64,000 nt of DNA from Novispirillum itersonii subsp. itersonii ATCC 12639 (GCF_000381985.1 NZ_KB907349.1:1-64000), one strand, 5' to 3'; positions 36,643-44,907 are shown, counted from the first letter of the stretch. A program made the numbers and translations. Notes: a model not told the origin generated them from the sequence alone.

Positions 36643-37400
36643 TCCGGGTTCCCGACAGGCAGAATGACCGGCTGACCGGCGACCGTGCCGGTCACAAAAC
36701 AGGTGCCGTACAACCGTGTCAGCCGGGATGCGGTCAGGGCTTCTGCCGGTGGGGCTGCGGTGATCATCCGCCCCCGGTCCAGCAGAAGCACCTGATCGCA
36801 GAACCGGGCCGCCAGCGTCAGGTCGTGCAGCACCATCACCACCGTACATCCGGCGGCGGCCTGCTGTCGCAGCAGCGCCATCACGGCAAGCTGGTGCGCG
36901 GGGTCCAGCGCCGCCACCGGCTCATCGGCCAGAATCACCGCCGGGTCTCCGGCCAGAACCCGGGCCAGATGCACCCGGGCCTGTTCTCCGCCGGAGAGTG
37001 CGGTGGCCGGGCGGTCGGCCAGCGTCCTGACATCGGTGGCTGTCATCGCCCGGTCGACGATGGTGCCAGCGTCTGGCCGGTGCTGCCGGGCCAGCAGGCC
37101 GAGGCGGACCACCTCCCGCACCGGCAGCGGCCAGTGCAGGCGCTGATCCTGCGGCAGATAGCCGATCAGGCGGGCGCGGTCCCCGGGGCTCAGGGCCGTC
37201 AGATCGGTGGTTCCCAGCGTAACCCCGCCCCGGTGGGGCAGCAGCCCGGCCAGAGCTTTCAGCAGAGTGGTCTTTCCTGCACCGTTGGGGCCGAGGATGC
37301 CGGTGATGGTGCCAGCCGCACAGGCAACGGTCAGCGGATGCAGGGCCGTCCGGCCCTGCCGGAGAACCGTAACGCCGGTTAAGAGAAGGGACTGGCTCAT
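36528..37400 (-). CDS. btuD: ABC transporter ATP-binding protein, BtuD/FecE-type
   Basis: A 290-aa ATPase with Walker A ILGPNGAGKTT (about residues 36-46), Q-loop YLPQDQRLHWP, signature ALSGGEQARVHLARVLAGDP, Walker B VILADEP and the switch His in VMVLHDL. It belongs to the cobalamin/iron-siderophore importer class. The last 30 or so residues (Ser/Pro-rich, after VILPVGNPDQ) go past the usual family end and lie inside the region overlapping hutD. A longer in-frame extension upstream is rejected because the permease gene covers it. The start overlaps the permease stop (ATGA). Confidence 0.88.
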   Translation of the reverse strand: MSQSLLLTGVTVLRQGRTALHPLTVACAAGTITGILGPNGAGKTTLLKALAGLLPHRGGVTLGTTDLTALSPGDRARLIGYLPQDQRLHWPLPVREVVRLGLLARQHRPDAGTIVDRAMTATDVRTLADRPATALSGGEQARVHLARVLAGDPAVILADEPVAALDPAHQLAVMALLRQQAAAGCTVVMVLHDLTLAARFCDQVLLLDRGRMITAAPPAEALTASRLTRLYGTCFVTGTVAGQPVILPVGNPDQASSPSPSCGRMVTTEISASAPGPAVTVTPSSSMRAV

Positions 37401-38386
37401 GGCAGGGCCTCGCGCAGGTGACGCCGCAGCAGCAGCAGCAGAAAAAAGGGTGCCCCGATCAGGGCGGTGATGACGCCGACCATCAGTTCCTGCGGGGTCG
37501 GCAACAGGCGGACCGCCAGATCGGCGGCACAGACCAGCAGGGCCCCGCCGAGGGCGCTGGGCAGCAGCAGGCGGGCCGGATCGTGGCCGGTCAGCGGGCG
37601 CAGCAGATGCGGCACCAGCAGACCGACAAATCCGATCGACCCCGCAACCGTGACGGCCCCGCCGATCATTGCCGCCGTGCCGCCAACCACCCGCAGGTAC
37701 AGGGCAGGCAGGCGGATCCCCAGGGTGGTGGCGGTGTCCTCGCCCAGAGTCAGCGCCCGCAGCCCCCGGGGCGCGGTCAGGATCAGCAGACTGCCGCAGG
37801 CGATCAGCGGGGCAGCGGTGGCGGCATCGTGCAGGGACCGGTCTTTGAGGGACCCCATCAGCCACAGCACCATCTCTGACAGGGCGTAAGGGTTGGGGGC
37901 CAGCGCCATCGCCAGCGAGGTCAGGGCCACCGCCAGACTGGACAGGGCAATGCCCGACAGGATCACGGACAGCGTATCGCCGCGCCGTGTCAGCGTCAGC
38001 AGCAGGGCCGTGGCGAGCCCCGCCCCGGTCAGGCTGCTGGCTGCCGGGGCCAGTGCCCATACTCCGGCGAGACCGAAGTAGAGGGCGATGACGGCCCCCA
38101 GACCGGCACTGGCAGAAACGCCGATCAGGCCGGGTTCGGCCAGCGGATTGCGCAGCAGGGCTTGCAGGGCGGCCCCGCCAAGCCCCAGCGCCCAGCCGAC
38201 AAGGACGGCCAGAAGCACCCGGGGCAGACGGATTTCCAGCAGGATCAGCCGGTGGCGTGGGTCACCTTCCCCCATCGCGGCCAGCAGGAGGTCGGCGGCG
38301 GGCAATGGGCTGCCGACGGTCAGGCTGACGGCGCCGCATACCAGCAGGCCGAGCAGCAGAACAAAAATCAGGGTGCGGTCCTGCAT
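37397..38386 (-). CDS. btuC: ABC transporter permease, BtuC/FecCD family
   Basis: A 329-aa integral membrane protein with about ten helices. Family motifs include LPRVLLAVLVGWALGLGGAALQALLRNPLAEPGLIGVSASAGLGAV and GSIGFVGLLVPHLLRPLTGHDPARLLLPSALGGALLV. It forms the channel of a vitamin B12 or siderophore importer. The B12 reading rests on the cobalamin riboswitch and btuB in the same minus-strand operon. Confidence 0.92.
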   Translation of the reverse strand: MQDRTLIFVLLLGLLVCGAVSLTVGSPLPAADLLLAAMGEGDPRHRLILLEIRLPRVLLAVLVGWALGLGGAALQALLRNPLAEPGLIGVSASAGLGAVIALYFGLAGVWALAPAASSLTGAGLATALLLTLTRRGDTLSVILSGIALSSLAVALTSLAMALAPNPYALSEMVLWLMGSLKDRSLHDAATAAPLIACGSLLILTAPRGLRALTLGEDTATTLGIRLPALYLRVVGGTAAMIGGAVTVAGSIGFVGLLVPHLLRPLTGHDPARLLLPSALGGALLVCAADLAVRLLPTPQELMVGVITALIGAPFFLLLLLRRHLREALP

Positions 38387-38392
38387 GATCGG

Positions 38393-39229
38393 TCATCTCC
38401 GCCCGCGAAGGGTTAACAGGGCCTGCGACAGGGTTTCCGCCGCCATTGCCAGCCCCCAGTTGCCGCAGACCCACTGCGCACCGGGGACGGTGACCACCGG
38501 CCCGCTGAAGGCATAGGCCCCGCCCCGGCCGCGCTGACCGCGCAGGGAAAAGGCGGTCCGGTCAAAAAAGCTGTGGATCATCACGGCGGGCGGATCGAGG
38601 ATCAGGGCCTCCGCCGGAACACCCGTCCATCCGCTCAGGCCGTAATGCCGGGCCTGATTGTCCAGACCGTTCAGGTCCATGATCCAGCCGACGAAAGTGC
38701 CCCCGGCGGCGGTGCCGCCATCCGGGCGCAGGTACAGGGCGGTCTGCCCGTTTCCGGCGGCGGCCCTCTGGACTGCGGCCAGCCGGGCCCGGACCTCTGC
38801 AATCAGGGTCTCGCCCCGCTGCGGGTGGCCGAGCGCCTCTGCGGCGCTGCGGATCATCGTCTCGACCCCGGCCTGATCATTGGTCAGCGGAAGCCGCAGG
38901 ACCCTGACGCCCAGCCGTTCCAGCAGTCCGGCGGTGGCCTGCCCGGTCCAGGCGTCGGTGATCATCAGATCCGCTCCGGCGGCAAGATAGGCTTCGGCCC
39001 CGGCGGTCTGGGCCGGATAGGACCGGGCGGCGTCAACCAGCAGGGACAGGGTGGGGTCGTGGGCCTGTGGGGACAGACTGATGATCTGCCCCGGGTCTGC
39101 CAGCCGGAGGACCAGCTGGTCAGCGCACAGGGTGGCGCTGGCGACCCGGGGCAGGTCAGCCGCCGCCGCCGGGGTACAGGCAAGGCATGCCGTCAGGGCC
39201 AGAACCCGGCCCGGCAGGTGGCGGAGCAT
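38393..39229 (-). CDS. btuF: Periplasmic B12-binding protein, BtuF-like
   Basis: A 278-aa exported receptor (signal peptide MLRHLPGRVLALTACLACTP, cleavage near AAA). It has the two-lobe helical-backbone fold of the class: RVASATLCADQLVLRLADPGQIISLS and GADLMITDAWT. It lacks an obvious lipobox. It delivers the substrate to BtuC-BtuD, six bases separate it from the permease start, and the operon context indicates cobalamin or a corrinoid. Confidence 0.85.
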   Translation of the reverse strand: MLRHLPGRVLALTACLACTPAAAADLPRVASATLCADQLVLRLADPGQIISLSPQAHDPTLSLLVDAARSYPAQTAGAEAYLAAGADLMITDAWTGQATAGLLERLGVRVLRLPLTNDQAGVETMIRSAAEALGHPQRGETLIAEVRARLAAVQRAAAGNGQTALYLRPDGGTAAGGTFVGWIMDLNGLDNQARHYGLSGWTGVPAEALILDPPAVMIHSFFDRTAFSLRGQRGRGGAYAFSGPVVTVPGAQWVCGNWGLAMAAETLSQALLTLRGRR

Positions 39230-39232
39230 CGC

Positions 39233-39847
39233 TTATCCCCCGCAGGGAAAGCCGGTGGCGGTGCGGTCCAGCGGGTCCGGCGGCAGCCCAAGATAGCGTT
39301 CCCGCACGGCGTCCCACAGGGCAAGACGGCTGTAATCCGGCTGTTTGAGGATCTTGTCATTGTCCCTCAGCAGCGGGTTGGGGAAGAAAACCGTCAGCTG
39401 GTTTTCATTGGCCCCGTTGAACAGCCGCAGGCCCCAGCTGCGCGGGGTGCCGTCGCGGCTGATGGCGCGGTACAGCTCTGCCCGGCCGGTGCGGCGCAGG
39501 CGACCCAGGCCGTCGTCGGTCGGGTTGCGCGAAGACCCCCGGTTCAGGCCGATGCAGACGTGAAAATGCCACAGTCCGAAATCGACGGTCAGATAGCCGT
39601 CGTGGCAGCGCACCCGCCGGGGCGGGGCCGGAACCCGGATTTCAAACACCGCCCCCTGTATCAGGGTGCCGAAGACAATTTTGTCCCAGTGGTTGACGAA
39701 CAGATCGTCGAGCAGAACCAGCAGAAAATCCTGATCGGTCGGCAGCGGGAAGATATCGACATCACCGCTGCCGGGCTCATGGACCCGGACCGGCGGGGCG
39801 GGCAGGGTCGGGGTCATTGCCGGAGAAATATGGGGAAGAGAGGACAT
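39233..39847 (-). CDS. Unrecognised conserved-looking protein of the B12 operon
   Basis: A 204-aa soluble protein with no signal peptide or membrane helix, between btuB and btuF, with an AAAGG ribosome-binding site. Notable parts are DIFPLPTDQDFLLVLLDDLFVNHW, LTVDFGLWHFHVCIGLN with an H-x-H-x-C cluster near residue 116, and an Arg-rich segment (GRLRRTGRAELYRAISRDG) before NENQLTVFFPNP. It ends in FPCGG. I do not recognise a domain with certainty; proteins like it may occur next to B12 genes in other alphaproteobacteria. The HxHxC cluster and corrinoid context suggest metal or corrinoid handling, which is inference. Confidence 0.6.
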   Translation of the reverse strand: MSSLPHISPAMTPTLPAPPVRVHEPGSGDVDIFPLPTDQDFLLVLLDDLFVNHWDKIVFGTLIQGAVFEIRVPAPPRRVRCHDGYLTVDFGLWHFHVCIGLNRGSSRNPTDDGLGRLRRTGRAELYRAISRDGTPRSWGLRLFNGANENQLTVFFPNPLLRDNDKILKQPDYSRLALWDAVRERYLGLPPDPLDRTATGFPCGG

Positions 39848-39883
39848 GATGGGAACCTTTTGAGTCTGGAGACAGAAGGGGCC

Positions 39884-41788
39884 TCAGAACGAGACGGTGA
39901 CACCGGCATAGCCGGACCGGCCGGGGGTGCCGTATCCGGGGTCTTCCTCGTAGCGGGCGTTGAACAGGTTCTCGATGCGCAGATGCAGGTTGACCGCTTC
40001 GGTCACGTCCCACGCGGCCCGCAGATCGGCGGTCCAGAATTCGTCGGCCCGCCCGGTCCAGCTGTTGGTGGTGTTGTCGCGGTAGTGCAGACTGGTGCCG
40101 ACGGACACATCCTTGCGCAGCTGCCAGTCAAGGCCGCCCCCGGCCTGATGCAGCGGGCGGTCCCGCAGGCGGGTGCCGGTCAGGGCGTTGTCGGCCTGCA
40201 TCCACGTATAGCTGGCGGTGGCGCGCAGGGTATCGGTCAGCTGCAGGGCGCTTTCCCATTCCACCCCTTTGACCTTGGTGCGGTTGAGGTTGACATAGCC
40301 GCCGCCGTTACAGCCTGCCCGCAGGGCTGCGCCGCCCTGAAAGGCGATTTCATCCTCGGTGGTGGTCCGGAACAGGCTGACCCCGCTTTTCACCCGGTTG
40401 TTCAGCAGGCTCTGGTCAAGCCCGATGTCCCAGCCTTTCGCCGTCTCCGGGCGCAGGCTGTCGCGGCCATAGCAGGGATCAAAGCGTTCATACAGCGATG
40501 GGGTCTGCCAGCTGGTGCCGTAGCTGCCGCGCAGGGTGGTGCCGGTGGCGGCGATGGTATAGGCGCTGCCCAGCCGCCATGTGCCCTTGCCGCCGAAATC
40601 ATCATGGGTGTCGCCGCGCACGGTGGCCGACAGATTCAGATTTTCCAGCGGTGTGACGCCAAGGGTGGTGAAGGCCCCTTTTTTCCAGAAATGGGCATCC
40701 AGCGGCCCGGCGGTGGGGGCAAAGCCGGGGGTGCGCTGCTCGATCCGCTCGCGGGTGGCATCGCCCCCGAAGGCAAGGCTGACGGTGTCGGTCAGGGCAT
40801 AGGTGCCGGTGTAATCCAGCCGGGTCTTGCCGCCGTCGTAGGTGTCGCCTTTGGTCCCGAACCCCCAGTACTGGCGGGTGGTGAGGGTATCGGCAATGCC
40901 GAACTGGCTGATCAGCGCCCCGGACAGGGCGCTGTGGGTGCCACCCAACCGCAGGGCCTGTTCGGTTTCATCCCGGTCCCAGTCCCGGTCCTGCGTGGAG
41001 GCATCGTAGAACACGTCCCGGCGTTGATACCGGGCGACGGCCTGCAGGTGCAGGGTGTCGCTGGCCTGAACCCCGACGGTGGCGTTCAGGCCCCATTGGT
41101 GAAAGGGATCGTCTTTTTCGCCGCCCTTAAAGTCTGAATAGCCGCCGATATCAGCCCCGGAGGCCGACAGCCGCCAGTCCACCGGCCCCTGAAGGCCGGA
41201 GGCATTGGCGAAGGCGCGTTTGGTTTTGTAGCTGCCCGCCTCAAGTCCGGCCTGCCCGGCGAGCGGGGCGGTGGGGCGGCGGGTGGTGATGACGATGACC
41301 CCGCCGCCGGTGTCGGCCCCATACCGTCCGGTCTGCGGGCCGCGCAGCACATCGACGCTCTCGATATCCCGCAGATTGATTTCAGTCAGCTTGTACTGGG
41401 ACTGAGCCTGACTGGTGTCGCTCATCTCCATGCCATCGACAAACACCCGGACCCCACGGGCCCCGATGCCGCGCAGGCTGACGGCCCGCTCCAGTCCGGC
41501 GCCGCGCTGCGGGCCGAGGGTGACGCCGGGGATGTCGCGCAGCACGTCTTCCAGCCGCCGGGCCTGCCGCTGGTCAAGTGTGGTCGCGGTGACGGTGGAG
41601 CGGGCGGTGCTGCTGCTTTCCTGCGGGACGGACCCGGCACGGGCCTGTGTCTCTGCCGCGGTGACAGCCGGGCTGGCATTGACGGACAGAGGGGGGAGCG
41701 GCTGCGGGCCTGTCTGCGCCAGTGCCGGGGGGATCGCCAGCAGGGTCAAAAACAGGGAAGAGGGGAGAAGAAACCGAAACGTCATCAT
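39884..41788 (-). CDS. btuB: TonB-dependent outer-membrane receptor, BtuB-like
   Basis: A 634-aa receptor. It has a signal peptide (LLPSSLFLTLLAIPPALAQ), a plug domain (about residues 50-165: RLEDVLRDIPGVTL, VSLRGIGARGVRVFVDGMEM, VDVLRGPQTGRYGADTGGGVIVITTRR), then a 22-strand barrel ending in the required aromatic residue (GYAGVTVSF). The C-terminal LHLRIENLFNARYEEDPGY is typical of the cobalamin/siderophore class. The riboswitch upstream on the same strand identifies B12 as the likely ligand. Energy would come from TonB-ExbBD, encoded at 51-53 kb. Confidence 0.93.
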   Translation of the reverse strand: MMTFRFLLPSSLFLTLLAIPPALAQTGPQPLPPLSVNASPAVTAAETQARAGSVPQESSSTARSTVTATTLDQRQARRLEDVLRDIPGVTLGPQRGAGLERAVSLRGIGARGVRVFVDGMEMSDTSQAQSQYKLTEINLRDIESVDVLRGPQTGRYGADTGGGVIVITTRRPTAPLAGQAGLEAGSYKTKRAFANASGLQGPVDWRLSASGADIGGYSDFKGGEKDDPFHQWGLNATVGVQASDTLHLQAVARYQRRDVFYDASTQDRDWDRDETEQALRLGGTHSALSGALISQFGIADTLTTRQYWGFGTKGDTYDGGKTRLDYTGTYALTDTVSLAFGGDATRERIEQRTPGFAPTAGPLDAHFWKKGAFTTLGVTPLENLNLSATVRGDTHDDFGGKGTWRLGSAYTIAATGTTLRGSYGTSWQTPSLYERFDPCYGRDSLRPETAKGWDIGLDQSLLNNRVKSGVSLFRTTTEDEIAFQGGAALRAGCNGGGYVNLNRTKVKGVEWESALQLTDTLRATASYTWMQADNALTGTRLRDRPLHQAGGGLDWQLRKDVSVGTSLHYRDNTTNSWTGRADEFWTADLRAAWDVTEAVNLHLRIENLFNARYEEDPGYGTPGRSGYAGVTVSF

Positions 41789-41853
41789 TGCATTCCCGGT
41801 AAGGGAACGGGCGCGGTGGCCCGCCCCGGTGAAGGACAGGCACCAATGACGGC

Positions 41854-41985
41854 TCAGGCAGGGCTGCTGGACTGCGGACGCACGGGGGCGTCCGGGAGGA
41901 CGCAGAAGCCCGGACCCGTGGTGCCGACATCGGTGATGCGCGCCACCACAACGGGCTTACCGCACCCCTGGCACACCCCGACCAA
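41854..41985 (-). CDS. Possible micro-ORF with CxxC...C between riboswitch and btuB
   Basis: A 43-codon frame from TTG, directly downstream of the B12 box. It reads LVGVCQGCGKPVVVARI and then TDVGTTGPGFCVLPDAPV, with Cys at 5, 8 and 28 like half of a zinc ribbon. A stop lies just before the frame inside the riboswitch, so it must start at TTG or GTG. No good ribosome-binding site is seen. The regular Cys and Gly spacing looks protein-like, but chance cannot be excluded. Confidence 0.35.
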   Translation of the reverse strand: MVGVCQGCGKPVVVARITDVGTTGPGFCVLPDAPVRPQSSSPA

Positions 41986-42004
41986 AGGTAAAGTGACGCT
42001 GTCT

Positions 42005-42175
42005 GCGGCAGGTCTCCTGGCTCACGGGTCATCATCCGCTGCCGCCTTCCCGGCTGCCGACGCAGGGTCGGGCCAGTGGCATTGTGACAGGGACTCGCCG
42101 TTCACAGTTGCGGGGACAGCCACGGCTTGAGAGTCGGAGTCCGTTCCTCTCTTCCGTCGTTCCCTTTTAATCCCC
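42005..42175 (-). ncRNA. Cobalamin riboswitch
   Basis: The minus strand carries AAAAGGGAACG at the 5' side, then CCGTGGCTGTCCCCGCAACTG, GCCACTGG, CCGGGAAGGCGGCA and the B12 box GCCAGGAGACCTGCC (plus-strand positions 42007-42021). This is the conserved order of a cobalamin riboswitch. It lies in the btuB leader, so high adenosyl- or methylcobalamin should switch off the btuB operon. Confidence 0.96.
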
Positions 42176-42260
42176 CGGCGTTTGACCGTAGGGGGAACCG
42201 TAGACAGCTTCAGCGCTACCGAATTCACCCCCGGATTGTCAAGGGAAAGAGAGGCTGATG

Positions 42261-42282
42261 GTGATTGTTGTATATTAATCAC
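42261..42282. promoter_or_regulatory. Promoter region between btuB leader and ABC-exporter leader
   Basis: AT-rich stretch with the inverted repeat GTGATT / AATCAC around TTGTATATT. Minus-strand words such as TATACAA could be the -10 of the riboswitch transcript, whose 5' end lies about 90 bases away. It separates two divergent leaders. Confidence 0.35.
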
Positions 42283-42389
42283 ATAATCGGCGATAAATGT
42301 CACAGTCCGGGCTTTTGGGGCTTGGCTCTGCGGGGCGAACGCGCTATATCGAAAGCATTAACGCAACTGTCGGTTAAAGGAGACGGTCC

Positions 42390-42461
42390 ATGAGCGCATT
42401 TTCCGGTCTGTCCGTATCCGCCATCCGGTCAGGCAGCGTGCATCACAAACGCACCGCCTGA
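42390..42461 (+). CDS. Leader peptide of 23 aa
   Basis: An ATG with a strong AAAGGAGA site 7 bases upstream, coding 23 residues: MSAFSGLSVSAIRS, then GSVHHKRTA and TGA. It is Ser-rich with a His-His-Lys-Arg end. It lies 200-340 bases before the ABC exporter gene, with hairpins and a terminator between, so a role in attenuation is plausible. It matches no leader peptide that I know. Confidence 0.5.
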   Translation: MSAFSGLSVSAIRSGSVHHKRTA

Positions 42462-42613
42462 TCAGGCCACCGACGAGCCCACGGGCCCCTCTGCGGTTCT
42501 GCGGCTCCGGCTGATGCCGGGCTGCTTTCACGACAAAACCGAATGCCAGCCGCTTCTGCCGAAGCGGGGATGACGGTCCGGTGCGGCGCTGCCGCCATCG
42601 GTTAGGACGCCCC

Positions 42614-42645
42614 GGGGGCGATCCTCCGCAGGATACCCGTTTTTC
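42614..42645 (+). terminator. Attenuator-like terminator in the ABC-exporter leader
   Basis: GGGCGATCCT, loop CCGC, AGGATACCC followed by GTTTTTCTT, just upstream of the exporter start. The stem has one mismatch. With the leader peptide upstream and several other hairpins between (for example GCTTC-TGCC-GAAGC near 42552), it looks like a regulated terminator. Confidence 0.5.
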
Positions 42646-42727
42646 TTCACCGGACGCCGGAGTCTTCATGCTTCGCCGTCCCTGTTGCAGGACCCTGCCC
42701 GGAGGACCCGGACGGGGCAAAACTGAC

Positions 42728-44635
42728 ATGACTGATATCGGACTTCCCCCCGGCCCGGCGGCTCCGTCGGCGCTGTCGGGGCAAAATACCGCTCAAAAGA
42801 CTGCCCAGACGATGGGGCCTGAAGGGGGGCTGGCTGCCGCTGCGCCGCTGGCCGAGACCCTGAAGCCGACCCTGCGCCGGACGTGGCGCTTTGTGGTGAT
42901 GCACTGGCGCCGTCACTGGGGACTGGTGCTGGCGATTGCGCTGGCCACCACGCTGGCGGCGGTGCTGGAAATCATTCTGCCGGTGTTTGCCGGAAAACTG
43001 GTGGATGCCCTCAGCCATACCCAGACACTGGGCCGCGATGCAGTGCTGGATCTGGCCCTGTCGGCGCTGGGCATGATGGTCGGCCTTGGCGTTGGCATGC
43101 TGCTGCTGCGGATCGGGGTCTATGCCGGTCTGACGGCCCTGACCCCCCGGATGATGACCGATGCGGCGCTGGATACCTTCCGGCGGGTCCAGAAACTGTC
43201 CACGGACTGGCATGCGAACACCTTCGTCGGCAGCACCGTGCGCAAAATCGGGCGCGGCAGCTGGGGGTTTGATGAGCTGAATGATGCCATTCTGCTGGCC
43301 ATGCTTCCGTCCTGCGCCGTGCTGGTCGGGGCGGTGGTGATGTTTGCCCTGCACTGGTCGCTGCTGGGGGCTGTGGTGCTGGGGGGGGCGGCGATGTATG
43401 TGGCGGTGACGGTCAGCCTGTCTCTGCTGTATGTTGCCCCCTATGCCACCCGGGCCAACCGCTGGGACAGCCGGATGAGTGCGGTGATGGCCGATGCGAT
43501 CGGCTGTAATGCCGTGGTCAAGGGATTCGGGGCGGAGGAGCGGGAGGAACGCCGCCTGCGCCGGGTGCAGACCGGCTGGAAGCGCCGCACCCGCGCCACC
43601 TGGCTGCGGGGCACCCGCTCGGCACTGGTGCAGCAGGTGATGCTGGTGACCCTGCATGCCACGATTGTCGGGCTGGTGGTGTGGTTCTGGTGGCAGGGGC
43701 GGGCCTCTGCCGGGGATCTGACGCTGGCCCTGACCGCCTACGGGGTGATCCATGCCCACCTCAGCGACATCGGCCACCATATCCGGACCTTCCAGCGGGC
43801 CATGAACGATCTGGAAGATATGGCGGTGCTGGCTGACTGGCCGCTGGGGGTGGAGGACCGGCCCGGGGCACCGGCGTTGCCGAGGCCCCGGGGAGAGATC
43901 CGTTTTGAAACGGTTTCTTTCACCTATCCGGCCCAGCAGCGCACGGTGTACCGCGATTTCAGCCTGACGATTCCGGCGGGGCAGCGGGTCGGGCTGGTCG
44001 GGCCGTCCGGTTCCGGCAAGACCACTTTCATCAAGCTGGTGCAGCGCCTGTATGACGTTGACAGCGGTGCGGTGCTGCTGGACGACATCGATGTGCGGGC
44101 CGTGACACAGGCCAGCCTGCGGCGGCAGATTGCCATCGTGCAGCAGGAGCCGTTGCTGTTCCACCGTTCGCTGGCTGACAACATCCGCTATGCCCGGCCT
44201 GATGCCAGTATGGCAGAGGTCGAGGCTGCGGCGGCGCTGGCCCATGCCGATGTGTTCATCCGCCGTCTGCCGGACGGTTATGCCACGCCGGTCGGCGAAC
44301 GCGGGGTAAAACTCTCCGGCGGGGAACGGCAGCGGGTGGCTCTGGCCCGGGCTTTTCTGGCGGATGCGCCGATCCTGATTCTCGATGAGGCGACCTCCAG
44401 CCTCGACAGCGAGTCGGAGGCGATGATTCAGGATGCGATGGAGCGGCTGATGCAGGGCCGGACCACGCTGGTGGTGGCGCACCGCCTGTCCACCATCCGC
44501 AGTCTGGACCGTATTCTGGTGTTCGATCAGGGTGTTATCCGCGAGGATGGCAACCACGACACCCTGATGCGGATCTCCGGCGGGCTGTACCGCCGTCTGG
44601 TGGACCGCCAGAACGGCGGCCTGATCGACGGCTGA
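42728..44635 (+). CDS. ABC exporter, fused permease-ATPase
   Basis: A 635-aa half-transporter. A Pro/Ala-rich N-terminus is followed by a membrane domain of about six helices from residue 55 (WGLVLAIALATTLAAVLEIILPVFAGKLVDAL) to about 325. The ATPase has Walker A VGPSGSGKTTF, IAIVQQEPLLFHRSLADNIRYARP, signature LSGGERQRVALARAF and Walker B ILILDEATSSLD. The substrate is unknown. An in-frame ATG 60 bases upstream with a GGAG site (MLRRPCCRTL) is an equally possible start. It is preceded by a leader peptide and terminator. Confidence 0.85.
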   Translation: MTDIGLPPGPAAPSALSGQNTAQKTAQTMGPEGGLAAAAPLAETLKPTLRRTWRFVVMHWRRHWGLVLAIALATTLAAVLEIILPVFAGKLVDALSHTQTLGRDAVLDLALSALGMMVGLGVGMLLLRIGVYAGLTALTPRMMTDAALDTFRRVQKLSTDWHANTFVGSTVRKIGRGSWGFDELNDAILLAMLPSCAVLVGAVVMFALHWSLLGAVVLGGAAMYVAVTVSLSLLYVAPYATRANRWDSRMSAVMADAIGCNAVVKGFGAEEREERRLRRVQTGWKRRTRATWLRGTRSALVQQVMLVTLHATIVGLVVWFWWQGRASAGDLTLALTAYGVIHAHLSDIGHHIRTFQRAMNDLEDMAVLADWPLGVEDRPGAPALPRPRGEIRFETVSFTYPAQQRTVYRDFSLTIPAGQRVGLVGPSGSGKTTFIKLVQRLYDVDSGAVLLDDIDVRAVTQASLRRQIAIVQQEPLLFHRSLADNIRYARPDASMAEVEAAAALAHADVFIRRLPDGYATPVGERGVKLSGGERQRVALARAFLADAPILILDEATSSLDSESEAMIQDAMERLMQGRTTLVVAHRLSTIRSLDRILVFDQGVIREDGNHDTLMRISGGLYRRLVDRQNGGLIDG

Positions 44636-44692
44636 GACCGGAAGGGGGGCGGAAGAGAAGGGCGGGAATGCCGGACTCTTCCGTACCTCGAA

Positions 44693-44706
44693 TTGATTAT
44701 AATCAA
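44693..44706. promoter_or_regulatory. Perfect FNR box
   Basis: TTGAT-TATA-ATCAA, an exact match to the FNR/ANR consensus. A class II promoter using it would start near 44741. It lies upstream of a terminator and of ubiT, so it controls either ubiTUV by read-through or a short RNA. Confidence 0.85.
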
Positions 44707-44740
44707 TGTCAGGCCGAAGGGGTTTGCTTAGGGTGCGCTC

Positions 44741-44880
44741 CGCCCGTGCCGGAGTCTCCGCGCGGGGTTTCCGGTGGCGGACCTCCCTCCCTGCCGGAAA
44801 AATCGAAACGGCTTTCCTGCGTGCCGTGCTGGCCGCCCCTCCGGTTCCTGCCGGGCCGGAGGGCGGCCTATTTTTCTTTC
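44741..44880 (+). ncRNA. Candidate FNR-activated small RNA or attenuated leader
   Basis: Between the FNR box and a terminator lies about 140 bases without a good gene. It includes an exposed-looking CCTCCCTCCC element (near 44784) of the anti-Shine-Dalgarno kind seen in many alphaproteobacterial small RNAs, flanked by complementary GC-rich segments. The 5' end is deduced from FNR spacing only. The alternative is an attenuated leader of ubiTUV. Confidence 0.35.
44831..44878 (+). terminator. Terminator between the FNR box and ubiT
   Basis: GGCCGCCCCTCCGG and CCGGAGGGCGGCC form a long stem with one bulge, loop about 10 bases, followed by TATTTTTCTTTC. Confidence 0.8.
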
Positions 44881-44907
44881 TGACAGAAAAATAATAACAA
44901 TTACAAT
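44880..44907 (+). promoter_or_regulatory. Candidate sigma-70-type promoter for ubiT
   Basis: CTGACA and TACAAT with 16 bases between, directly after the terminator and about 100 bases before the ubiT ATG. Its presence would allow ubiTUV expression independent of the FNR box transcript. Confidence 0.4.

Noticed and set aside
36528-38060. 510-codon version of the BtuD ATPase
   Set aside because: The first 220 codons lie over the btuC permease in another frame and are not ATPase-like; the real start is at 37400.
38573-41137. 854-codon plus-strand frame opposite btuF and btuB
   Set aside because: Antisense shadow; the minus-strand genes are certain and form an operon with the riboswitch.
44668-44883. 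Possible 71-aa protein between the ABC exporter and ubiT
   Set aside because: No ribosome-binding site, its 3' part is the terminator stem, and the sequence is not protein-like; a leader or small RNA explains it better.
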